A DNA stretch of 64,000 bases, taken from the NCBI RefSeq assembly GCF_021535135.1, contig NZ_CP091036.1:3968001-4032000 (forward strand). Direction: 5' to 3'. The DNA comes from Antarcticibacterium sp. 1MA-6-2 (GTDB taxonomy: Bacteria; Bacteroidota; Bacteroidia; Flavobacteriales; Flavobacteriaceae). The position numbers and the translations under genes are program-made. Positions 18,501 through 27,069 of the stretch are shown piece after piece; position 1 is the stretch's first letter; each line of letters begins with the position of its first letter. The notes under the pieces were generated by a model. The model worked only from the letters and a program-made list of their open reading frames with translations, made no database searches and had not been told where the DNA came from.

Positions 18501-20778
18501 ATGAGTAAAATAAAAACAGGAATGGGCAGGAGATCCTTTATCAAGAATATGTCTCTTGCGGGAGGTGGATTAGTGATCGGGTTTAACTGGATGGCATGTA
18601 AACGTGCAGCCGAAGAGAATTCCACAGAAATTGCCCTGGAAATGCCGGACAAGTGGTTTGAAATGAATGGCTACCTTAAAATTGGGGATAATGGAGTGGT
18701 AACAATTTATTCTCCAAACCCCGAGATAGGACAAAACGTAAAGACCTCCATGCCCATGCTTGTCGCTGAGGAGCTGGATGTAGACTGGAACAATGTGATC
18801 GTAGAACAGGCGCCTCTTAACATGGATGTCTTCACCCGCCAACTCGCAGGAGGAAGCCAGTCCATACGCCAGGGTTGGGAGCCGTTAAGAATGGCAGGAG
18901 CCACTGCCAGGCAAATGTTACTTACAGCTGCGGCAAATGAATGGGATGTGCCTCTAAGTGAATTAAAAGTAGAAAATGGAATTATTAGCCACGCTTAAGC
19001 AGCGACAGGTCTGTTGGTTTCGGAGAGGTTGCCAAGGCGGCTGCAGATCTGGAAATTCCGGAAGAGGTGGAACTTAAAAATAATGCCGATTTCAAAATAA
19101 TTGGTACTTCACGTAAAAATGTTGATGCCAAAAAAATTGTTACTGGACAACCCTTATATGGGCTGGATGTACATCGTAATGATATGTTAATTGCTATGAT
19201 AGTGCAACCACTTAGCTTTTGGAATGGAATTTAAATCCATGGATCCGGAGAGGGTAAAGGGAATGCCTGGTATTAAGGATGTTTTCCCCATTAATACCTA
19301 TCCCGATGATATGGAAAGGGAATGGAGTGATACCACTGCTTTTCCCAAATTAGTAGCTGTGGTAGGAGAATCTACATGGCAGGTGATGCAGGCGAAAAAA
19401 GCCCTGGAGGTAGAGTGGGACTTAAAACCTGAACTCACAGAACAAATTGAGATCCTTGAGAAATCATTAAGCGATGATAGATACTGCGGACTGGAGAATT
19501 CTAAAAATCATGCTTCCTCAATGGCTGAAGATGGTCCCAAAAATTCTGAAATTATTAGAAAAGATGGTGATCCGGAAGAGGCTTTTAAAAATGCTGCACG
19601 GGTAATTGAAAGGTCCTACAGCTGCCCTTTTCTCGCGCACAACTGCATGGAACCAATGAACTTTTTTGCCAATGTTACCAGTGAGAAAGCTGAATTGTTG
19701 GGTCCCATCCAAACTCCCGAGTTTGCTGAAAAAAGTGTAAGCAAACGCCTGGGACTGGAGCTTGAGAATATAGATATTCAAATGACCCGGATGGGAGGAG
19801 GATTTGGCCGCCGTCTCTATGGAAATTTCCTGGTAGAGGCAGCTGTAATTTCGCAAAAAGTAGGTGCCCCGGTAAAACTGGTATATTCCCGTGAAGATGA
19901 TATGACCAATGGAGTTTATCGCCCGGCTTATAAGGTAACCTATCGTGCTGCACTGGACGGGAATAACAATCTTACCGCCTTTCATGTGAATGCAGGAGGA
20001 ATAAACGAGAGTCCACTTTTTGCCAATCGTTTTCCCGCAGGAGCTGTAGAAAATTACCTGGCTGAAAGCTGGACTGTAGATTCTTATATTTCTATAGGAG
20101 CTTTTAGGGCTCCCAGATCTAATTTTATTGCAGGGGCAGAACAGTCGTTTCTGGATGAACTGGCTGAAGAAATGGAACAGGATCCTATTCAATTTCGCCT
20201 TGATTTGCTGAAACGTGCCCAAAATGATCCTGTGGGAGAAGATAATGATTATGACCCTGCCCGGTATGCAGGAGTTTTAGAGCTGGTTAGGGATAAAGCG
20301 GGCTGGGACAGCAACAGTACATCTTCCAACAAGGGTGTTGCAGCATATTACTGCCATGATTCTTATGTGGCACAGGTACTGGAATTGAATTTGAAAAATA
20401 ATGAACCCGTAATAGATAAGGTCACCTGTGCAGTAGACTGCGGAATTGTTGTAAATCCTGATGCTGCTAAAAATATGGTTGAGGGTGGAACCATAGATGG
20501 TATTGGCCACGCTCTATACAGCGAGTTAACTTTTGAAGATGGAGTACCACAACAGAGGAATTTTGATACTTAGGCTTATCCGCCATAGGGAAGCCCCAAA
20601 AAAGATCGATGTTCACTTTGTAGACAATGGGATAGATCCCACAGGATTGGGAGAACCTCCGTTTCCTCCCGTACAGGGAGCTTTGGCAAATGCTCTATAC
20701 AAAGCCACAGGGAAAAGGATATATAAGCAACCATTCTTGCCCGAATTACAAAATCAAAGCAGGGAGATTAAAACCTAA
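18501..20778 (+). CDS. Molybdopterin-binding subunit of a molybdenum hydroxylase (IorB-type), frame broken three times
   Basis: This is a protein of about 759 residues. The N-terminus has a twin-arginine signal (GRRSFIKNMSLAGGGLVIGF), so the enzyme is probably exported folded. Family motifs include GGFGRRLYGNFLVEAA, GAFRAPRSNF, VDCGIVVNPDAAKNMVEGG and GLGEPPFPPVQGALANALY. The breaks are at 18993-19000 (GCTTAAGC for GCCGGC, HAGSDRSVGFG), 19210-19216 (ACTTAGC for ACCGGC, QPPAFGMEF) and about 20567-20575 (restored as a Tyr-Arg containing ACCGGC, NFDTYRLIR). Each restores the normal sequence. The enzyme oxidises aldehydes or N-heterocycles in the periplasm; the substrate is unknown. Confidence 0.88.
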
Positions 20779-20794
20779 CACGCTCTTTTTTGCG

Positions 20795-21112
20795 ATGAAG
20801 AAGATCAAATTCAAGTGTTGGGTAGAAGAAGATGGTGAAAAATTTTATGGTCCCGGACCTCACGAATTGATTCGGAAAATTCAAAAGGAGGGTTCGCTTT
20901 CAAAGGCTGCCGGGCAAATGAATATGTCCTATAAAAAAGCATGGGATCTGGTCCAGAGATTAAATAATCATTCTGAAGAACCCTGGGTTGTTTTGAAGAA
21001 AGGTGGGCAACATGGAGGAGGGGCTGAAATTACTCCCCATGCTATCAAAGCTGTGCAGGAGTATGAAAAGCTTCCAGAAAAAAATAGAGGAGGTGCTCGA
21101 GCATCAGAATGA
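20795..21112 (+). CDS. Short ModE-like winged-helix regulator
   Basis: This is a protein of about 105 residues from ATG 20795 (MKKIKFKCWVEEDGEKFYGP). It matches only the N-terminal DNA-binding domain of ModE: ELIRKIQKEGSLSKAAGQMN, MSYKKAWDLVQRLN, then GGQHGGGAEITPHAIKAVQ. The molybdate-binding (TOBE) domain is absent, as in other stand-alone LysR-type-HTH ModE proteins. It lies 16 nt after the hydroxylase gene and probably controls the cassette. How it would sense molybdenum without that domain is open. Confidence 0.85.
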   Translation: MKKIKFKCWVEEDGEKFYGPGPHELIRKIQKEGSLSKAAGQMNMSYKKAWDLVQRLNNHSEEPWVVLKKGGQHGGGAEITPHAIKAVQEYEKLPEKNRGGARASE

Positions 21113-21291
21113 ATTCATTAGGGTTTTATAGTAATGAATAAGGTCATTTGAAGATGATAGATTCATCGAGCTAAACTTTTCTTCAGCTTCTAATTTAGTT
21201 GAAGTATGATACCTTTTGATCCTGAAGGCACGTAAGGATGACTTAAGAATCCCGATATACAAACCGATATATACGGGAATATATAACGAAA

Positions 21292-22446
21292 ATGCCAGGT
21301 AGAAAAAACATATATCTCGATTATAACGCAACTACTCCGGTAGATCCGGATGTGCTTAATGCTATGCTGCCCTATTTTTCCGAAAATTTTGGAAATGCTG
21401 TCAGTGACCACGCTTTTGGCTGGGATGCAGGGGAAGCGGTTGAGAATGCACGGGAGCAAATTTCCGGACTTGTAAATTGTAAGCCCTCCGAAATCACTTT
21501 TACTTCCGGGGCTACTGAAGCTGCTAATCTTGGTCTTTTCGGATTTTGTGAAAGATACAGAAACAAAGGAAATCACATTATCACCTGCAAAACTGAACAT
21601 AAAGCGGTTCTAGACTCTATGAAAGCGCTGGAAAGAAGAGGTTTTGAGCTTACTTATCTCGAAGTGGATCCCGAAGGAAATATTGACTTAAAACAATTAG
21701 AAGAGGCTATAAATTCACGAACTATCCTGGTTTGCCTGATGCTGGCAAATAATGAAACCGGATTAATTCACCCAATGGATAAAATTGAAAAAATAGTTCA
21801 TTCGGCAAATGTGAAATTGATGAGTGACATAACCCAGGCCGTGGGTAAAATTCCTGTAGACCTTGAAAAATTAAATTTAGATTTAGCAATTTTCTCTTCC
21901 CATAAGATCTATGGTCCTAAAGGAGTGGGGGCCCTGTATATCAATAAAAATAACATTGTAAGAATAGATCCTTATTTTTTTGGCGGCGGACAGGAAAAAG
22001 GAATGCGCCCCGGTACTCTTAATGTTCCCGGAATAGTAGGATTTGGTAAGGCTGCTGAAATTGCTCTTTTTGGAATGGAGGTGGAGAACGAAAGGATCCT
22101 GAAGTTGAGAAATAAGCTGGAGAAAGAACTTAAAAATATTGAGGGGGCAAAAATAAATTCCGAAGACGCAGATCGTCTGCCTAATACAACCAATGTCTCT
22201 ATTGACAATATTGACGGTAATTTATTGTTGAGAAAATTAAATAGCCTTGCCATTTCAAGAGGTTCGGCCTGTACTTCCAATACAATTCAGGCTTCCCATG
22301 TTTTAAAAGCAATGGGTTTAAGCGATGAACAGGGGCTCTCCTCCTTTAGGATAAGTATGGGAAAGTACACTAGCAGGGAAGAGATTGAATTTGCGGTTAA
22401 AGAGATTACCAACATTTCCAGCTTATTAAGGAAGACAATGGTATGA
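21292..22446 (+). CDS. Cysteine desulfurase (NifS/IscS-like)
   Basis: This is a 384-residue class V aminotransferase-fold PLP enzyme. Motifs are YLDYNATTPVDPDV at the N-terminus, TSGATEAANLGL (PLP phosphate site), KTEHKAVLD (the His of the PLP stack), SSHKIYGPKGVGALYI (the PLP lysine, SHK) and the catalytic Cys loop SRGSACTSN near residue 325. It removes sulfur from cysteine as a protein-bound persulfide. Its place between a molybdenum hydroxylase and xdhC, overlapping xdhC by 4 nt, suggests it supplies the sulfido ligand of the Mo cofactor. Confidence 0.92.
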   Translation: MPGRKNIYLDYNATTPVDPDVLNAMLPYFSENFGNAVSDHAFGWDAGEAVENAREQISGLVNCKPSEITFTSGATEAANLGLFGFCERYRNKGNHIITCKTEHKAVLDSMKALERRGFELTYLEVDPEGNIDLKQLEEAINSRTILVCLMLANNETGLIHPMDKIEKIVHSANVKLMSDITQAVGKIPVDLEKLNLDLAIFSSHKIYGPKGVGALYINKNNIVRIDPYFFGGGQEKGMRPGTLNVPGIVGFGKAAEIALFGMEVENERILKLRNKLEKELKNIEGAKINSEDADRLPNTTNVSIDNIDGNLLLRKLNSLAISRGSACTSNTIQASHVLKAMGLSDEQGLSSFRISMGKYTSREEIEFAVKEITNISSLLRKTMV

Positions 22447-23597
22447 GAGAATTAGATTCCATAATTGCTGAATATGAGCATTTGAAAAGTGCAGGCATTG
22501 ATGGTGTGCTGGCCACAGTAGTGCATGTAGCAGGGTCTTCTTATCGCAGAGCGGGTGCGAGAATGCTGGTGGATGAATATGGTAACATTACGGGCGCCAT
22601 TAGTGGAGGCTGCCTTGAAGGAGATGCTTTAAGGAAAGCACTTCTTGCCCTGCATCAACAAAAAAACAAATTAATAACTTACGATACTAGTGATGAAGAG
22701 GACGCGATAATTGGAGCACAATTAGGCTGTAACGGAATCATCCAGGTGGTGTTTGAACCTCTGAATTATCAGGATGAACTTAACCCCTGTGAATTACTGA
22801 AAAAAGTAATAAAGCAGAAAGATGCTGTGGCTATAGTGGTTCAATTTAACCTGATAAAAACAAAAGATCAGCCGGGAACTACATTGGTAATTTCCGAAAA
22901 TTCAGAAACTATTGGAAGAATTCCGAAAGAAGAGATTTTTCAAATCATAAGGGAGCAGGCTTATCTTTCCCTGACTAATAAGAATCACTATTTTGCTGAA
23001 TTCCTGACCGGGCAGGAAAAGAGATATGTTTTCATTCAAAATTATCAGCCCCCGGTAAAACTTGTAATTGTGGGCGCGGGAAATGACGCGCAGATATTGG
23101 CACAACAAGCCGAATTGCTGGGATGGGATGTGGTAGTAACAGATGGCAGGCCTACTCACGCTAATAAAACACGTTTTACCTCCTCCTGCCAGATCATTGT
23201 CTCAAAGCCGGAGCAAATGCTTGAAAATATAGAGGTGGATCATCACAGTTGTTTCGTATTAATAAGCCATAATTACAACTATGATCTCGCTGTTTTAAAA
23301 CTGCTTATAGCCGAAAAGCTGATCCCGTACATTGGTATTCTTGGTCCCTTGAAAAAGTACCAGAGAATGTTGAAAGAACTGGAAGAAGAAGGCTTTATCC
23401 TGGAAGCTGAAATCCTTGATAAAATTTATGCTCCGGTTGGGCTGGAAATGGGAGCAGAGACTCCGGCAGAGATCGGGTTATCAATTCTGGCAGAAATACA
23501 GACCGTTTTGATGGAAAAAAGTGCCAGACCCTTAAGGGAAAAATCCTCTCCTATTCATGAGAGAATAGAGGATCAATTTATACAAATTCGGGTTTGA
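22443..23597 (+). CDS. XdhC/CoxI family Mo-cofactor chaperone
   Basis: This is a 384-residue protein with the two XdhC domains. The N-terminal part has ATVVHVAGSSYRRAGARMLV and GAISGGCLEGDALRKA; the C-terminal Rossmann part has LVIVGAGNDAQILAQQAELL and YIGILGPLKKYQRML, then GLEMGAETPAEIGLSILAEI. XdhC binds molybdenum cofactor, aids its sulfuration with a NifS-type partner (the gene overlapping upstream by 4 nt) and inserts it into the hydroxylase. Its stop overlaps the start of the next gene. Confidence 0.93.
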   Translation: MRELDSIIAEYEHLKSAGIDGVLATVVHVAGSSYRRAGARMLVDEYGNITGAISGGCLEGDALRKALLALHQQKNKLITYDTSDEEDAIIGAQLGCNGIIQVVFEPLNYQDELNPCELLKKVIKQKDAVAIVVQFNLIKTKDQPGTTLVISENSETIGRIPKEEIFQIIREQAYLSLTNKNHYFAEFLTGQEKRYVFIQNYQPPVKLVIVGAGNDAQILAQQAELLGWDVVVTDGRPTHANKTRFTSSCQIIVSKPEQMLENIEVDHHSCFVLISHNYNYDLAVLKLLIAEKLIPYIGILGPLKKYQRMLKELEEEGFILEAEILDKIYAPVGLEMGAETPAEIGLSILAEIQTVLMEKSARPLREKSSPIHERIEDQFIQIRV

Positions 23598-24202
23598 GGG
23601 AAAAAGCAAAAATAGGAGTTGTAATTTTGGCAGTAGGTTCTTCCAGCCGCCTTGGCTATCCAAAACAGCTGGTGGAATTTCGGGGTATTCCACTCCTGCA
23701 GCACGTCGTTAGTATAGCATGTTCCCTGGAATTTGACTGCAGGATATTAGTACTGGGGGCAATTGCTGAAGAAATTAAAAAGGAGGTTAGTATCAGGAAT
23801 TTTAAGGTGGCCATAAATGAAGACTGGAAAGAAGGTATGGGTACCAGCATTAGCAAAGGAATATTTGAAGCAGAAAAAATTGAAAAAGCCCTGGATTATA
23901 TTCTTATCCTGTTATCAGATCAACCCCTTATAACCCGAGAAAGAATCCAGGAATTGATAAATGTTCAGTTGAAGACTGAGAAGCAGGCAACGTTTTCAGA
24001 ATATGCAGGAGAGCTGGGAGTTCCTGCAATTTTTTCAAAAGAATGTTTTTCAGAATTAAAAAAGCTGAAAAAAGATCAGGGAGGTAAAAAGCTGATCCTC
24101 GACGGGAAAAGAGAATTTGAAACTATAAAGTTTGAAGGTGGTAATTTTGATGTAGATACCCGGGAAGATGTGGAACGACTAAAACGAATGGAAAGGTCAT
24201 AA
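23594..24202 (+). CDS. MocA/MobA-like nucleotidyltransferase
   Basis: This 202-residue protein has the nucleotidyltransferase signature LAVGSSSRLGYPKQLVEF near the N-terminus, then NEDWKEGMGTSISKG and LLSDQPLITRE. It is of the MocA type that adds CMP to molybdopterin for hydroxylases of the xanthine dehydrogenase class. The start appears to be TTG overlapping the xdhC stop, since no ATG fits the motif position. The cassette therefore has its own cofactor maturation steps. Confidence 0.85.
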   Translation: MREKAKIGVVILAVGSSSRLGYPKQLVEFRGIPLLQHVVSIACSLEFDCRILVLGAIAEEIKKEVSIRNFKVAINEDWKEGMGTSISKGIFEAEKIEKALDYILILLSDQPLITRERIQELINVQLKTEKQATFSEYAGELGVPAIFSKECFSELKKLKKDQGGKKLILDGKREFETIKFEGGNFDVDTREDVERLKRMERS

Positions 24203-24293
24203 AAACAGCATGATGCTGCAGGCCGTCAACAGCATACGACCAGAAGTAAAAATTTGCGGTTCGATTCCGGAAGTTTTGGACAAAATAAAATTG

Positions 24294-24530
24294 ATGAAAA
24301 TAAAAATAAAATATTTTGGAATGCTTGCTGAAGCCGCAGGTAAAAATGAGGAAACCCTGGAATTGGATGAAGGAATATTTTCCACGCAGTTAAAGAACAG
24401 GCAGATAAAAATCTACAACATCCCTGACCCAGATTCTGTACAGTTGGCGGTAAATCAAAATTTGAATACTGAAGTGGAATTAAAAGAAGGTGATGAGGTG
24501 GCTTTTTTACCGCCATTCGCAGGAGGCTGA
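24294..24530 (+). CDS. moaD: MoaD-like molybdopterin synthase small subunit
   Basis: This is a protein of about 78 residues with a ubiquitin-like fold, MKIKIKYFGMLAEAAGKNEE, ending in the required Gly-Gly (AFLPPFAGG). The C-terminal glycine is adenylated and thiocarboxylated by the MoeB-like protein encoded next. I prefer ATG 24294 to an upstream in-frame ATG at 24210, since the upstream 28 residues do not resemble MoaD. The next gene starts at its stop, so translation is coupled. Confidence 0.9.
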   Translation: MKIKIKYFGMLAEAAGKNEETLELDEGIFSTQLKNRQIKIYNIPDPDSVQLAVNQNLNTEVELKEGDEVAFLPPFAGG

Positions 24531-25540
24531 TGAGGTACGACAGGCAAATTAAATTAAGAGAAGTAGGTTCTTCGGGACAGGAAAAGTTGAAGAATGCGAG
24601 CGTCTTGATCATTGGCGTGGGAGGCCTTGGATGTCCTGCGGCACAATACCTCACAGGTGCGGGTATAGGTAAAATTGGCTTAATGGATCATGACAAGGTT
24701 TCTATTACCAATTTACACAAGCAGGTTCTCTTCAATGAAGCTGATGTTGGCAAATCCAAAGCTTTGGTAGCAAAAGACAAATTGCAACATGTAAACAGCG
24801 AGATCGAACTTATTGCTATTGAAGAGGCTTTAACTATTGCAAACGCTGAAAATCTTTTTAAGCAATACGACCTGATCCTAGATGGAACAGACAATTTTGA
24901 AACAAAATACCTTATTAATGATGTGTGCATATTAACAGGAAACCCCTGGATTTATGCCTCGATCTATAAAAATGAAGGGCAACTGTCGGTTTTCAACTAT
25001 CAGGATGGACCTTCTTACCGTTGTCTCTTCCCAAAAACCACCAGGCAAAATGTGAGTTGTGAAGCAACCGATGTTTTAGGGGTGACTCCCGGCTTGTTAG
25101 GAACGCTTCAGGCAGCGGAAGTACTAAAAATCATTCTTGGAGTTGGCAGTATACTTTCAGAAAAACTAAAGTTGATAAATGTTTTAACGGGGACAGAACA
25201 GGTGCTGAATATTCAGAAGAGGCCGGAGGAGATCGAAAAGATCAGAAGTAAAGGAATTATCCCTGTACACATAGATTGCGAAGTAAGAGATAAAGGGACG
25301 ATCTACCTGGATGTTCGGGAAGATTTTGAGCAACCAAGGATTAATTCAGAAAATGTGATCCAAATTCCACTGGGAAAACTCCAGGACCGCTTCCGGGAAA
25401 TCCCCGGGACTGAAGAAGTGCTGGTTTTTTGCCAGTCAGGAAAACGAAGCCTGAGGGCAATTGAGATGCTTCAGAAGAATTTTGGTTTTCAAAATCTTAA
25501 AAATGTGGAGGGAGGAATAGAAACTATAATTCATGGATAA
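24530..25540 (+). CDS. moeB: MoeB/HesA-type adenylyltransferase fused to a rhodanese domain
   Basis: This is a protein of 336 residues. The N-terminal ThiF/MoeB domain has the ATP loop VLIIGVGGLGCPAAQYLTGA, then DHDKVSITNLHKQVLF and DGTDNFETKYLINDVC. The C-terminal domain (from about 250) is a rhodanese with TIYLDVREDFEQPRIN and the active loop VFCQSGKRSLRA. The usual pair of zinc CxxC motifs is only partly present (YRCLF). It adenylates MoaD and may also pass sulfur to it through the rhodanese cysteine, giving activation and thiolation in one protein. Confidence 0.9.
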   Translation: MRYDRQIKLREVGSSGQEKLKNASVLIIGVGGLGCPAAQYLTGAGIGKIGLMDHDKVSITNLHKQVLFNEADVGKSKALVAKDKLQHVNSEIELIAIEEALTIANAENLFKQYDLILDGTDNFETKYLINDVCILTGNPWIYASIYKNEGQLSVFNYQDGPSYRCLFPKTTRQNVSCEATDVLGVTPGLLGTLQAAEVLKIILGVGSILSEKLKLINVLTGTEQVLNIQKRPEEIEKIRSKGIIPVHIDCEVRDKGTIYLDVREDFEQPRINSENVIQIPLGKLQDRFREIPGTEEVLVFCQSGKRSLRAIEMLQKNFGFQNLKNVEGGIETIIHG

Positions 25541-25976
25541 GAAAAAAGCAAAAACAGTATTCGTACAGGGGGCAATTCCGTCGGAAAAAATTGCACAATC
25601 TATTGCAAGTCATCAATCCAAGACCAATATTGGAGCTCATAGTATCTTTTTGGGGCAGATCCGGGAAGATGAGGTGAAGGGTAAAAAGGTTAGCGCAATA
25701 GAGTATACGGCTTACGAAGAAATGGCCGAAAAAGTTTTTCACGAAATAAGAGAGGCTGCATTTTCAAAATTTGATATTACCTGTGCGCATATTTATCACA
25801 GCCTGGGCGAAATAAAAACCGGGGAGCTATGTTTATTTGTCTTTACCTCCTCTGCACACAGGAAAATTGCCATTGAAGCCTGTAATTATTTTGTAGAGGA
25901 AATTAAAGCCAAAGTCCCCATTTTTGGAAAAGAGATCTTTGGGGATGAAACTCATCAATGGAAAGTAAACAGGTAA
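25533..25976 (+). CDS. moaE: MoaE molybdopterin synthase large subunit
   Basis: This is a 147-residue MoaE: SKTNIGAHSIFLGQIREDEV, IEYTAYEEMAEKVFHEI, AHIYHSLGEIKTGELCLFVF and AIEACNYFVEEIKAKVPIFG, then KEIFGDETHQWKVNR. The conserved Lys in KVPIFGKEI is the catalytic residue. It makes molybdopterin from cPMP with thiocarboxylated MoaD. It overlaps the moeB gene by 8 nt. MoaA and MoaC, needed earlier in the pathway, are not in this window. Confidence 0.95.
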   Translation: MDKKKAKTVFVQGAIPSEKIAQSIASHQSKTNIGAHSIFLGQIREDEVKGKKVSAIEYTAYEEMAEKVFHEIREAAFSKFDITCAHIYHSLGEIKTGELCLFVFTSSAHRKIAIEACNYFVEEIKAKVPIFGKEIFGDETHQWKVNR

Positions 25977-26156
25977 ACAAAGGAGAACTCTATTCTTAAA
26001 CCTTTGAGGGAAAATCTGTATGGCATACGAGACCTGATCAAAAATGAAAATTAGAATGATATTTTCAAATACAACTACAGGCGCTAAAAACGGCAGGCAT
26101 GCTACACTTTTAATCCCAAAAAGGGAACTCACAGATTCTTTTTTTAATTTCCCAAT

Positions 26157-26912
26157 ATGCCTATAGAATATCTGCCGATCATATTTTTCTTCATCGCTTT
26201 ATTTTATAGTTCTGTTGGTTTTGGGGGTGGTTCGAGTTATCTGGCTATTTTGAGCCTGTTTCTAACCGATTTTTATGAAATTCGTTCAACAGCACTGGTG
26301 CTGAATATGTGTGTGGTGAGCATTGGCACTATAATGTTTATAAGGCACCATATCTTTAGTTTTAAATTGTTCTGGCCCTTTGTGATCTCGAGTATCCCAT
26401 TGGCATTCCTGGGAGCACAACTCCAACTTTCCCAACAGTTATTTTTTTTAATACTGGGTTCTGCCCTCATTCTCTCCGGATTATTCCTGTTGCTTAAATA
26501 TCTTCAGAAAAAGCTCGATTCCCGGGATTTTTCCAATCCTAAAAAATATGTCCTGGGAGGTATGGTAGGATTGCTTTCAGGGATTTCAGGGATAGGCGGA
26601 GGCATTTTTCTATCTCCAATCCTGAACATTGTAAACTGGGCAAATCCTCGCATCATAGCAGCACTGGCATCAGTATTTATTTTAGTCAATTCTCTGGCCG
26701 GGCTGATTGGTTTACAGGTTGCAGGAACTTTTGAGATAAATTATAACCTTATCCTGCAGCTTATTGTAGCTGTGATTTTGGGAGGAACAATAGGATCTTA
26801 CCTTTCGAGCAAAAAACTTAACCTCAGGTTTTTGGGTATATTAACTGCAATTCTTGTTTTTTACGTAGGTCTACGGCTAATTTTAAAGCATGGGTTTGGA
26901 ATAGAGATTTAG
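26157..26912 (+). CDS. TauE/SafE family permease
   Basis: This is a 251-residue inner membrane protein with the two-fold repeat of the family. The first half has FFFIALFYSSVGFGGGSSYL, the second GGMVGLLSGISGIGGGIFLS. About 7-8 membrane segments are visible (for example LRFLGILTAILVFYVGLRLI at the end). It probably exports an organic acid or sulfur anion. It follows moaE by 180 nt on the same strand and may belong to the molybdenum cassette; an anion exporter beside a sulfuration cassette is plausible but not proven. Confidence 0.85.
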   Translation: MPIEYLPIIFFFIALFYSSVGFGGGSSYLAILSLFLTDFYEIRSTALVLNMCVVSIGTIMFIRHHIFSFKLFWPFVISSIPLAFLGAQLQLSQQLFFLILGSALILSGLFLLLKYLQKKLDSRDFSNPKKYVLGGMVGLLSGISGIGGGIFLSPILNIVNWANPRIIAALASVFILVNSLAGLIGLQVAGTFEINYNLILQLIVAVILGGTIGSYLSSKKLNLRFLGILTAILVFYVGLRLILKHGFGIEI

Positions 26913-27069
26913 AGTAATTTCATACTCCTTAATTCTAAAAACTTACTACTTTTTGAACCTTGATGTGAGTATTTACTTACTTTTCTACTATTCCCTTTTT
27001 CAAAATAAAGCTTACATTTATATTTAACACTTTCTTAATTAATGTTTAAAATTCAAAATCAAGCAGAGT

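Noticed and set aside
24210..24293. N-terminal extension of MoaD from the ATG at 24210
   Set aside because: The extra 28 residues do not resemble MoaD; ATG 24294 gives the normal N-terminus.
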